This document shows positions 54,709-64,000 of a stretch of 64,000 nucleotides of DNA, piece by piece (within the stretch, counting starts at the first letter, position 1; each line of letters opens with the position of its first letter). This stretch comes from Pseudomonas pisciculturae. Its GTDB lineage: Bacteria; Pseudomonadota; Gammaproteobacteria; Pseudomonadales; Pseudomonadaceae. Position numbers and translations under genes: made by a program. Location: contig NZ_JACVZE010000002.1 in assembly GCF_015461805.1 (NCBI RefSeq), forward strand, positions 496,001 to 560,000, in the 5' to 3' direction. A model generated the notes under the pieces. That model ran no database searches. It saw only the letters and a list, made by a program, of their open reading frames with translations, and was not told the DNA's origin.

Positions 54709-55701
54709 ATGCTGCACGCTCACCTCACCACCCTCAATGCCGTCTCGCTGGTGCTCAACACCTTCAAGGCCGAAGGTCTGCCCAGCGAGGCCTTGCTGGT
54801 GGGCAGCGGCATCTGCGCAGCGGATTTGAGCCGTGCCGACACACGCATCACCACCAACCAGGAGATGCGCGTGTGCGCCAATGCCGTAGCCCTGCGTCGG
54901 GAAGTCGGCTTGGAACTGGGCCGGCAGATGCACGTTTCGGCCTACGGCATGCTCGGTTATGCCTTGCTCACCAGTGCCACCTTTGGTGACGCTTTGCGCC
55001 TGGCGCTGCGGTATCCGGCGCTGCTGGGAACACTGTTTGAGCTGAGCCTTGAAGAAGACGGTGAGCGCATCTGGTTTACCGCCGCTGACTACCGGGAAAA
55101 TCCGACACTTGAGGTGTTCAACGTAGAGCTTTGTCTGACTTCGCTGAAGGTCATCTGCGACGATTTACTCGGCCAGCCCCTGGCGTTGCTCGGGGCGCGC
55201 TTTGAACACAGCGCGCCGGATTATCGGGCGCGCTATGCCGAATGCTTCCCCTGCCCGCTGCAATTTGAAGCCGGTACCAACGCGTTTTCCTTCGATAAAC
55301 GTTGGCTGGAGCAGCCCCTGCCGCTGGCCGACACGGTCACTCACCAGACCATGGCCGAACGTTGCCGCAAACAGAACCTGGAATTCACCGGCCGCCAGGC
55401 ATGGCTGGGCAGAATCCGCCAGTTGCTCGCCAGCCAACTCGGCGCCGCACCGGGCATTGAAGGCCTGGCCACGCAGATGAACTGCTCGGCGCGCACGCTG
55501 CGCCGGCACCTGCATGACTTGGGTTGCAGTTATCAGGAACTGCTCGACGAACTACGCTTCGAGCGAGCCAAGCAATGGCTGGCAGAGGGTCAACTGCCCA
55601 TCTACCGAATCGCCGAACAACTAGGCTTCAGCGAAACCGCGAGCTTTCGCCATGCGTTTGTGCGCTGGAGCGGCGTAGCGCCCAGCCAATTCCGAACGTG
55701 A
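54709..55701 (+). CDS. AraC-family regulator
   Basis: This 330-residue regulator has an N-terminal ligand-sensing region of the arabinose-binding-like type (about residues 10-190) and a C-terminal AraC helix-turn-helix pair (about 235-328). The second helix pair reads RIAEQLGFSETASFRHAFVRWSG, ending PSQFRT, the classical AraC signature. The ATG at 54709 follows GGAG by 6 bp. It lies between giant protein A and the acetylpolyamine amidohydrolase on the same strand. It may control either side. The polyamine genes are the more usual type of target. Confidence 0.92.
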   Translation: MLHAHLTTLNAVSLVLNTFKAEGLPSEALLVGSGICAADLSRADTRITTNQEMRVCANAVALRREVGLELGRQMHVSAYGMLGYALLTSATFGDALRLALRYPALLGTLFELSLEEDGERIWFTAADYRENPTLEVFNVELCLTSLKVICDDLLGQPLALLGARFEHSAPDYRARYAECFPCPLQFEAGTNAFSFDKRWLEQPLPLADTVTHQTMAERCRKQNLEFTGRQAWLGRIRQLLASQLGAAPGIEGLATQMNCSARTLRRHLHDLGCSYQELLDELRFERAKQWLAEGQLPIYRIAEQLGFSETASFRHAFVRWSGVAPSQFRT

Positions 55702-55831
55702 GCCATTTTGGGGCGAATTACGGACAAACACTTTGGCCATATTTATCCCCTTTTGGCCGCTCTTGCCGTTCCCACCCGGCGGGCCTGCCGCAACACTGCA
55801 TGGCACCGATACCGCCTGCGGAGAACAACAA

Positions 55832-56865
<1,034 letters not shown>

Positions 56866-56869
<4 letters not shown>

Positions 56870-57957
56870 AAATGCTCAAGTACGTTGCCCTCTGCGCTGC
56901 CGTTCTCGGCGGCGCGGCCCACGCCGAAGAAAAAACCCTGCGGGTCTACAACTGGTTCGACTACATCACGCCCAAGGCGCTGGAGGATTTCAAGGCGCAA
57001 AACCCCACGGTCAAACTGGTGTACGACATCTTTGACACCAACGAAGCCCTGGAAGCCAAGCTGCTCACCGGCAATTCCGGATATGACGTGGTGGTGCCGT
57101 CCAATGTGTTCCTGGCCAAGCAGATCGAAGCGGGCGTGTTCCAGCCCCTGGACCGTAGTCAATTGCCCAACTGGAACCACCTCGACCCCAAACTGATGAA
57201 GCTCATCGAGGCCAATGACCCCGGCAACAAATTCGCCGTGCCCTACATGTACGGCACCATCCTGATCGGCTTCAACCCCGACAAGGTCAAGGCCGCGCTG
57301 GGTGCCAACGCACCGGTCGACAGCTGGGACCTGATTTTCAAGGAAGAGAACATCAGCAAGCTCAAACAATGTGGCGTCGCCCTGCTGGACTCGCCCTCGG
57401 AGATCCTGCCCCTGGCCCTGCAACACCTGGGCCTGGACCCCAACAGCAGCAACCCCAAGGACTACGTAAAGGCTGAAGCGCTGCTGATGAAGATTCGCCC
57501 GTACATCACCTATTTCCACTCGTCCAAATACATGGCCGATATCGCCAACGGTGACATCTGCGTGGCGGTGGGTTACTCCGGTAGCTTCTCCCAGGCCGCC
57601 AACCGCGCCAAGGAGGCCAAGAACGGCGTGACCGTAGACATGCGCCTACCCAAGGAGGGCGCGCCGATCTGGTTCGACATGCTCGCCATCCCCAAAGGTG
57701 CGAAAAACCCACAGGACGCCTACACCTTTATCAACTACCTGCTGCAACCGCAGGTCATCGCACCGATCAGTGATTTTGTCGGCTACCCGAACCCCAACAA
57801 GGACGCCACGCAACAGGTTGACCCGGCGATTCGCAATAACCCCAACCTGTACCCCACAGAGGCGGCGATGGCCACGCTGTATACCTTGAAGCCATTGGGC
57901 CGTGACGCTGAGCGCGCCAGGACGCGGGCCTGGACCAAGATCAAATCGGGTACCTGA
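56866..57957 (+). CDS. Periplasmic polyamine-binding protein (PotF/SpuD-like)
   Basis: This 363-residue ABC substrate-binding protein has a signal peptide (about residues 1-19, ending AAHA). The start of the mature part, [18 protein letters not shown], is a hallmark of putrescine/spermidine-binding proteins. [16 protein letters not shown] and YPNPNKDA also fit. The membrane and ATPase parts of a transporter are absent from the window, so it must share them or act as a sensor. It overlaps the amidohydrolase gene by 4 nt. Acetylpolyamine binding is inferred. Confidence 0.9.
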
Positions 57958-58043
57958 GTACCACCACCGAATGGGCGGGCGCCCTAACGTGGTCGAGGTC
58001 TTGAGCTGCATCCGGCAGCCATCACCACGTCCAGGAGCGCCCC

Positions 58044-61000
58044 GTGCCCTCGTTATCTCCCACGCCCAATGGCAACGATCTACTGACCCAACTGACCACC
58101 GGCCCCTCCTTGCGCGAAGTCGCGGCAACCACACTGCGTAAGAGCCTGCGCGAGCTGTACCCAGACCTCGACATCGATCCCGACCTGGCCATCCTGGCCA
58201 CGCCAAGTTGGCGTATTACCGCCGACGGCATCTTGCCTGAAGCACCTGGCTTTCAGTCACTGACCGGTTCGCTCTACCACGCGACAAAGTTCGGCACCCC
58301 GTTGACCTGGATCGACGGCGAGCACTACCTGGTCTATCAATCCATCGCCGGGCCGAACATTCACCTGCCGGTCAAGATCGATGCCATCGGCCGCCTGATC
58401 AATGAGTTGGCACCACTGCTCATGGTTGCGTACCAGGAGCAACAACTCGCGTTCTGGAACCAGAGCGTCAACCAAAGCGGCCCGCGTTGGCGCACGCTGG
58501 CCAGCTCCCTGCGCGCGATCTGGAATGTGCAAAGTGTCGAAGGCTGGGATGAGGACCAGTGCGCACTCGCCAGAACGGTTTTTCACTACCCCGATTACGC
58601 CCAACGCCTGCCCCATGACAAATATGACACCAAGGTCTACTTGATCGATATCGACATTGAACGCGGCGCACAGGTCAAACACTTCAACTTGTCAGCGCTG
58701 ACCGTGCTGGTGGGGCGCATCGGCGAGCGTGACATCATCCTCAGCTATTCGATTATCGACGGTTACGCGTCCTTCCGAACCCTGCAAGCATTCGGTGATG
58801 CCCTCAGCCTGCAGATTGGCATTACGCCACCCGCAGCTGTTCACTGGCGCTTGTTCGAGCCCTCTGGTGATGTTTTCGAACAACAGGCCTGCTCATTCAT
58901 CTCGTTACAGATTCAGGCGCTTGGCGCGGTGTCGTTTGAGGGCGGTGAACTGGTTAGCCGAGTGGAACTGGAGCCGCCAAGCGACGAAGTTGATTCTTTC
59001 GAGCTGATGAACCCCGCCAGGGTCGACTGGGTGCGTGATGCCTTGCCCACCTGGATGCTCAACGCTTTGCCAGCCGATCAATCGGCCTATGGGCGTTACA
59101 TGATGGACCTGGCCGCCCTGCACGTTCAGGACGCCGGTAAAAAGTTTGACGATGGCATCAAACCCATCGGCGAATTTGCCCTGGATGCCATTCACACGCT
59201 TATGGTCAGGGACCATCCCGGCGCTGCCCGCTCGACGCTCAGTAACGTACGGATCAGCGTTACCAGCCTGGTGGCCTGGGGCAGCACCCTGGTGGTGCCG
59301 GGAGAGACCCAGACCCAAACCTTTACCCTGGCCGAACTGGCCCTGGAAAACCTGGTCGCCTTGCCTCTGGGCAACAAAACCGTCAGTTATCAAAACGGTA
59401 ACGGCGTGCCTGCCTGGATGACGGCGGCCTATCTGGAAGGGTTGATCACCCGGGCAAATGTCGGTGAACGGTACCCGGCCCAGGTCAAACGTACCTTGCT
59501 GGACGACTCGGCCGAGTCGTTACGTCGCCAAAATCTGTACAGCGCCCAATTACGCCTGCAACTGCCGCTGCTTGCGTTGCAATACAAGGTTCGCAATGTC
59601 TGTGGGCTGACTGAACAAGGCTATCGGTATGTGTGCGCCGCCATGAACGCAGACAATACGGCCCGTGAAGTCGACGGCACACCGATCGTCATACGCCCGT
59701 TATCACTGCACCCCAAGCGTCGCCTGACCAGCGCCGTCGACGTGGTCGACAACATGTTCATCATTGGCCCCCGAGACCGAAAAAAGGGCCCTTGCCTGCT
59801 CTATCGCCCGATGAGCAAAGAACAACTGATGGAGTTCCCGTCGCCGGCCAACCTGCTGTACGCCATCAAACAACAAACCTCGTTGCGCCAATCGGTCCTG
59901 GCCTGGCTGCCTGATCGAGTGCGCACGGCTTACGCGCAGTTCGTGTTTCCGGGCAACCTGCCTTCACCCTGGGTATTCACCAGTGTGATAAACGACCCGC
60001 TGGACGCGCTGGTGATGACCGGGCCTATCGACCTGGGGGGCGAGGTGCTGCATGACGACGACTTCGCGGCGCTGTTCAAGGCCAACGCCAACGCGCTGGT
60101 CACCCTGGCCGACCGCCAATCGGTATCCAACGCCGAGGCACGCTGGGAAAGCTTCAAGCACGCCGGGTGGCTGATCTTCAATAACGTACTGCCGTTCATG
60201 GGCGGCGCCGTGGGCGCCGCGACCTGGATCTGGCAACTGATGGATGACCTGCAACAACTGGTCGATGCCGAAGAGATCGGCGACCGCTCCACCGGGCTCT
60301 CCGCCGTGGTGGATATCCTCCTGACGCTGGGCGTGGTGCTGGCGACGCATGCTGCCACGCGGTATCGGCCTGAATCGCCGGTCGAGAAACCGGCCACGCA
60401 GGCAGAGTTGCCACCGGCTGCGGTCAACGTCGAGGTCATTCAAAAACCGGCTGTCGACGCTGCCGAACTGCCAGTAGGCCACGAACATACCCTACATATC
60501 AGCGGTGCCCTCAGCCGAAACGCGCTGAGCCTGGAAGCTTTCCTGGACGGTTTCACGCTGCCAAAGCCGGATCAGCTGGGCGAGCAACACAAGGTCGACG
60601 GCCCTCATCTGAACCTCTATGCCAAAGGCGAACACTGGTACGCCCCGGTCGGCGCGAGATGGTTTGAGGTGGTGGTAGACGAAAATGACGAAGTGCTGGT
60701 CGTTGATCCAAAACAACCGGCCCGACGTGGCCCGCCACTGGTCGGCAACCGATTGGGCCAATGGTTTGTCGACACACGCTTGCGTCTACGCGGGGGCGGC
60801 CTGCGTGCCCGGCGTAAAAAGGGCGAAGCCCTGCGGCCACCGAAAATCGCTGATTTGCGTGAGCAACTGTCGACGTTTGACCAGGAGCATCCCCAGCGGC
60901 ATCGAGAGCTTGAATCCTTGCATGAAACTATCGGTAAAACCGCTGACGGCACCGCAAAAGAAGCGGCCCGGAACACTTTTATCGAGCGAGTGGACGAGCA

Positions 61001-62627
61001 GCTCAAAACGCTGGACGTGCCGATTTCACAGCTTAAATCCTTGAACATTCTCGACACGGTTCCCAACTATCAGGAGGCCATGACCGGCTATCTGAACCAC
61101 CAGATATTGCTGGCGCGCTCGGCTGCAGCCGAACAGCAGATACCTTTCCGCGAGGACCTGAGCACTCTCCACGATCACCTCGACATCGAGGATGCTGACG
61201 AGGACGCCTTGCCTGAAGCCAGGTTTCGCAGCACGTACGCCGGGGCGCAGGGCATGATCGACCGGCTGGAGTATATGCAGGCACGCTTCAAGGACGCCCG
61301 CGGTCTGGGCGCACCGGGGGTAAAGCTGATCCAACTCCATGACCCCCACTTGCCACAATATGAAATGAATGACCTCAAGGCTTACAAAATTACCCTGGGT
61401 CACTTCCTGTGCGTCAAGGCAAGCGAATCGGCAACCCGTACCGACGCCAAAGAGGCCGTGAGCGGCATCATCGAGGCTGCGGAACTGGCGGTACAAACGC
61501 TGAGGGAAGCCCTGCACCCAGCCAACTTCGTCCCCCAGGAGCAATTGATCGAAACCCTGGACAGCCTGCAGGAGCAATTTGCCAGGGTTGACCAGAATCT
61601 GGTGGACCTGCCGGCGGAGTTCCCCAGCGACCTCAACAAGCCCGACCTGGAAAACCTGCGCAAACAAATCAACGAATTTGCCCAGCAGGCAGAAAAACGA
61701 CTGACCGAAGAGCTTCGTTCGCGCAAAGCCCTGGCGCCCACCCCTGGCCCGTCTCGCCCCTCCCCCAAGGCAAAAAGGAAGTACATCAAAACACGCTACC
61801 AAGGGATGCTCGTCGGCGAAGAACGTGAAGGCCTCGCCGAGGACGGCAAGTCGTTGGTCGACGTGAAGGGGCCGCTTACCGGCAAGGTGATTGCCACTTT
61901 CCATGAGAAAGAGCCAGGGGTCTGGGTTGAACGAGCGCGCGCGCACAAACCTGCAACCCGGGCCCAAACCCGTGACCTGGCAATGAGCATCAACGCTGGC
62001 CAAAATCTGGTCGACGGCATCGGCGCCTTTATCGCCGACAAGGAAGCCTGGGCCAAAGAAACCAGTCAGTTGCCGGTGGAAATTGAAGAGCGCTTCCATC
62101 GCAGGGCGGCCAAACTGGAGCAGGCCAGCCAGGACATCGAAGCGGCTTTGACGGCCATTAACCAGACCGAAAGCAGCACACCCTCAGCGGCACTGACCAA
62201 CCGCAATCTTGAAGAGGCTGTCAAAAAGCTCTACCGGGAAGGCAAACGCGTCAAGATCGACGTGCTCAAGCGCCGCCCACCGCAAGCGGCGCATTTGGAG
62301 TTACTGCTGCGCGAAGGTGAAGTGACGGTCAACCCACCCGCTGGTGCTCGCATCAAACTCAGCGGGCGTGACAAGGGTTTCCTGCAGGAATACGCGGTGG
62401 TAGACACCAAGACCAGACGCCCTTTGTGGTACGCGCACTTTCACTACACCACGCTGACCGGTGCGGAAGAAGCCTATACCGCGGCCCACCTAAAAACCCG
62501 GTCGCAACGGCTCATGAAAGGCAAGTTCGAACCCTTGAGCGACATCGCCATCTACCGCAGTGAAATCGGCCCACAACTGGCCCGATCGTTGTTCCTCAAA
62601 GCCAAACCTATTCGGCTCATCGGCTAG
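58044..62627 (+). CDS. Giant protein B, paralogue of protein A
   Basis: This 1527-residue protein starts with GTG after AGGAG (6 bp spacing). It aligns end to end with the protein at 50009-54649: TGPSLREVAATTLRKSLREL at the N terminus, SVEGWDEDQC, hydrophobic stretches at about 710-732 (LPFMGGAVGAATWIW) and 752-772, the FVDTRLRLRGGG unit (about 864-918), helical region (920-1230), YIKTRYQGMLVGEER (about 1243) and LWYAHFHYTTLTG (about 1459). In one 45-residue block (from residue 614 of protein A) 30 positions are identical. No signal peptide. DUF6543-like assignment is moderate. The stop codon shares CTAG with that of the convergent MocR gene. Confidence 0.6.
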   Translation: MPSLSPTPNGNDLLTQLTTGPSLREVAATTLRKSLRELYPDLDIDPDLAILATPSWRITADGILPEAPGFQSLTGSLYHATKFGTPLTWIDGEHYLVYQSIAGPNIHLPVKIDAIGRLINELAPLLMVAYQEQQLAFWNQSVNQSGPRWRTLASSLRAIWNVQSVEGWDEDQCALARTVFHYPDYAQRLPHDKYDTKVYLIDIDIERGAQVKHFNLSALTVLVGRIGERDIILSYSIIDGYASFRTLQAFGDALSLQIGITPPAAVHWRLFEPSGDVFEQQACSFISLQIQALGAVSFEGGELVSRVELEPPSDEVDSFELMNPARVDWVRDALPTWMLNALPADQSAYGRYMMDLAALHVQDAGKKFDDGIKPIGEFALDAIHTLMVRDHPGAARSTLSNVRISVTSLVAWGSTLVVPGETQTQTFTLAELALENLVALPLGNKTVSYQNGNGVPAWMTAAYLEGLITRANVGERYPAQVKRTLLDDSAESLRRQNLYSAQLRLQLPLLALQYKVRNVCGLTEQGYRYVCAAMNADNTAREVDGTPIVIRPLSLHPKRRLTSAVDVVDNMFIIGPRDRKKGPCLLYRPMSKEQLMEFPSPANLLYAIKQQTSLRQSVLAWLPDRVRTAYAQFVFPGNLPSPWVFTSVINDPLDALVMTGPIDLGGEVLHDDDFAALFKANANALVTLADRQSVSNAEARWESFKHAGWLIFNNVLPFMGGAVGAATWIWQLMDDLQQLVDAEEIGDRSTGLSAVVDILLTLGVVLATHAATRYRPESPVEKPATQAELPPAAVNVEVIQKPAVDAAELPVGHEHTLHISGALSRNALSLEAFLDGFTLPKPDQLGEQHKVDGPHLNLYAKGEHWYAPVGARWFEVVVDENDEVLVVDPKQPARRGPPLVGNRLGQWFVDTRLRLRGGGLRARRKKGEALRPPKIADLREQLSTFDQEHPQRHRELESLHETIGKTADGTAKEAARNTFIERVDEQLKTLDVPISQLKSLNILDTVPNYQEAMTGYLNHQILLARSAAAEQQIPFREDLSTLHDHLDIEDADEDALPEARFRSTYAGAQGMIDRLEYMQARFKDARGLGAPGVKLIQLHDPHLPQYEMNDLKAYKITLGHFLCVKASESATRTDAKEAVSGIIEAAELAVQTLREALHPANFVPQEQLIETLDSLQEQFARVDQNLVDLPAEFPSDLNKPDLENLRKQINEFAQQAEKRLTEELRSRKALAPTPGPSRPSPKAKRKYIKTRYQGMLVGEEREGLAEDGKSLVDVKGPLTGKVIATFHEKEPGVWVERARAHKPATRAQTRDLAMSINAGQNLVDGIGAFIADKEAWAKETSQLPVEIEERFHRRAAKLEQASQDIEAALTAINQTESSTPSAALTNRNLEEAVKKLYREGKRVKIDVLKRRPPQAAHLELLLREGEVTVNPPAGARIKLSGRDKGFLQEYAVVDTKTRRPLWYAHFHYTTLTGAEEAYTAAHLKTRSQRLMKGKFEPLSDIAIYRSEIGPQLARSLFLKAKPIRLIG

Positions 62628-64000
62628 CCGCCCCAGGCCTTTCGCAAACGGCGCAACGCCTGGCTGATCGCCGCCTCGGGCACAGCGGAAAACCCCAGCA
62701 CAAGCCCGGCACGTTGATCGGGCGGTGTGCTGGAGTCGGGTAGCCAGTAGCTGCTCAGACCATTGACCTCCACCTCGACCGCACGTGCCTGTTCCACCAA
62801 TTGCCGTTCTCGGGCAAGGCTCTGCACAGGCACGGTGAGGTGCAGGCCTGCGGCCGTGTTTGGCAAGCTACCCACGCCTGGCAAGTCGCTGGGCCAGCCG
62901 CTCAGCAGCGCGTTACGCCGACTCAGCGCAGCCCGCCGCATACGGCGAATATGCCGCTGGAAATGCCCAGCCGCCATGAACTCGGCCATCACCGCCTGGG
63001 TACTCACTTCGGAGTGGCGCATGTCCACCGCGCGCCGCCGGGAAAATGGGGCCACCAGGCCCGGCGGCAAAACCAGATAACCCAGGCGCAACGCGGGAAA
63101 CGCCACCTTGCCGAACGTACCGACGTACAGCACCCGCCCGCTACGGTCCAGGGCGGCCAAGGGCGACAATGGTGCACCGCTGTAACGGTACTCTCCGTCG
63201 TAGTCATCCTCGATGATCCAGCCCCCCGTGCGCTCGGCCCAGGCTAGCAATTGCAGGCGCCGCGCCAGGCTCATCACCACGCCCAACGGGTACTGATGGG
63301 ACGGCGTTACGTAAGCCACGCGGCAGTTATCCAGGGTGTTGAGCACCTGGCAATCAATGCCCTCGCCGTCCACCGGCACGCCCTGGAGTTTTCCGCCCGC
63401 CAGGGCGAAGGCATGCCCGGCTGCGCGATAGCCGGGGTTTTCCACCGCCACACCATCCCCAGGCGCCACCAGCAACTGTGCACAAAGGCTGATCGCCTGC
63501 TGCGCACCACTGGTGATCACTATTTGCTCAGATGAGCACTGCATGCCCCGTGAGCTACGCAGGTAAGCCGCGATCAAGCCGCGCAGACGGCCGTCACCCG
63601 CCGGGTCGCCGTAGCAGAGCAGCTCCAGGTCCGGCTTGCGCCAGAACGCCGCATTCAGCTTGGCCCACACGTCAAACGGGAATAGATCGAACGCCGGTAC
63701 GCCAACACGGAACGCCCTTGGCGGCCCTGCTGGAGGCTGTGGCAGGTGGTTGGTTTTTATCCGCTCCAAGCTACCGCTGTGGATAACTTCACTGTCCAGA
63801 TCTTCCGGTATATTTGCCCATTTTGTGGATAAGGCTGGGGATAAGCCTGTTGGTAACCCTGTGGATACTTTTGTGGATAGTTTTGCTGCGGTGGGTAGTT
63901 GAGCGACGTAGGTACCATCACCGACACGACTCTCAATAAACCCCTCTGCATACAGCTGGTCGTAGGCGCGCACCACGCTATTGCGGGAAATCGACAGCGC
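62624..64000 (-). CDS. MocR-type GntR/aminotransferase regulator (5' end outside window)
   Basis: This is the C-terminal 459 codons or so. It begins within the winged helix (ISRNSVVRAYDQLYAEGFIE), ends that domain at VGDGTYVAQLP, and passes through a linker to an aminotransferase-like domain (about from FRVGVPAFDLFPFDVWAKL). PLP-site features are QIVITSGAQQAISL, WIIEDDYDGEYRY and the Lys in GTFGKVAFPALRLGYL (Gly before Lys where Ser is usual). MocR proteins are PLP-responsive transcription factors. The target may be a divergent gene right of the window. The linker has a 12-bp tandem repeat. Confidence 0.9.
   Translation of the reverse strand, partial: ALSISRNSVVRAYDQLYAEGFIESRVGDGTYVAQLPTAAKLSTKVSTGLPTGLSPALSTKWANIPEDLDSEVIHSGSLERIKTNHLPQPPAGPPRAFRVGVPAFDLFPFDVWAKLNAAFWRKPDLELLCYGDPAGDGRLRGLIAAYLRSSRGMQCSSEQIVITSGAQQAISLCAQLLVAPGDGVAVENPGYRAAGHAFALAGGKLQGVPVDGEGIDCQVLNTLDNCRVAYVTPSHQYPLGVVMSLARRLQLLAWAERTGGWIIEDDYDGEYRYSGAPLSPLAALDRSGRVLYVGTFGKVAFPALRLGYLVLPPGLVAPFSRRRAVDMRHSEVSTQAVMAEFMAAGHFQRHIRRMRRAALSRRNALLSGWPSDLPGVGSLPNTAAGLHLTVPVQSLARERQLVEQARAVEVEVNGLSSYWLPDSSTPPDQRAGLVLGFSAVPEAAISQALRRLRKAWGG
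63778..63880 (+). repeat. 12-bp tandem repeat / cluster of DnaA-box-like 9-mers
   Basis: Five 12-bp units run from 63821 to 63880: TTTTGTGGATAA, GGCTGGGGATAA, GCCTGTTGGTAA, CCCTGTGGATAC and TTTTGTGGATAG. Two perfect DnaA boxes (TGTGGATAA) lie at 63778-63786 and 63824-63832, and three one-mismatch copies at 63836, 63860 and 63872. All point the same way. The array encodes part of the MocR linker. Confidence 0.75.

Noticed and set aside
63757..63951. YPQ-rich reading frame on the minus strand overlapping the MocR linker as a gene
   Set aside because: The MocR frame is continuous from the HTH end to the aminotransferase domain, and the other frame is an out-of-phase reading of the same 12-bp repeat.

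Overview
The window is chromosomal DNA of a high-GC gammaproteobacterium, almost certainly a member of the Pseudomonas fluorescens group. Three things point there. The gene order matches parts of the P. aeruginosa PAO1 chromosome as I remember it (hupA-rubredoxin reductase-rubredoxin / ubiC-ubiA / phoBR / phoU-pstBACS, then purKE and aspA). Hcp closely resembles PAO1 Hcp1. Paired REP palindromes (REPINs) of the P. fluorescens type lie in many intergenic spaces. I saw no rRNA, tRNA, CRISPR array, integrase or insertion sequence.

Layout. (1) 1-19901: part of an H1-like type VI secretion system (T6SS). A leftward arm (tagH, tssJ, tssK) and a rightward arm (tssA-B-C-hcp-E-F-G-clpV-vgrG) diverge from a 0.4 kb promoter region that carries a sigma-54-like promoter. 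The rightward arm ends in cargo: an EagR chaperone, a 1475-residue PAAR-Rhs effector with an HNH/Endo VII-type nuclease tip, and a small acidic putative immunity protein. tssL, tssM and the regulatory genes must lie left of the window. (2) 19942-23986: terminator, HU protein, rubredoxin reductase and rubredoxin, ubiC-ubiA and a small secreted protein. (3) 24068-36872: the phosphate regulon, phoB-phoR and pstS-pstC-pstA-pstB-phoU, with Pho boxes before phoB and pstS and REPINs inside the pst operon. A CorC-like protein, an M23 peptidase and a response regulator lie between the two halves. (4) 36912-42512: MFS transporter, thioesterase, hexose-phosphate mutarotase, DUF3299 protein, GlsB-like membrane protein and purE-purK. 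(5) 42628-44471: a hipBA-type toxin-antitoxin pair with AT-rich upstream DNA and repeated operator-like sequences, probably acquired. (6) 44484-49900: LysR regulator, aspartase, AGCS amino-acid symporter and asparaginase, a plausible Asn/Asp use module. (7) 50009-62627: two very large collinear paralogues (1546 and 1527 residues) that flank an AraC regulator and an acetylpolyamine amidohydrolase/polyamine-binding-protein operon. The paralogues resemble the Pseudomonas 'dermonecrotic toxin domain' (DUF6543) proteins and are the least understood genes here. (8) 62624-64000: the C-terminal part of a MocR-type regulator, whose linker holds a 12-bp tandem repeat that is also a cluster of DnaA-box-like 9-mers.

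How the genes work together. The T6SS arm encodes sheath, tube, baseplate, recycling ATPase and a spike that loads the Rhs toxin through EagR. PhoBR and Pst-PhoU form the usual phosphate-sensing circuit. The two giant proteins may be a second toxin or effector system, but nothing next to them shows a dedicated export route. All family assignments come from reading motifs by eye, and no database search was run.
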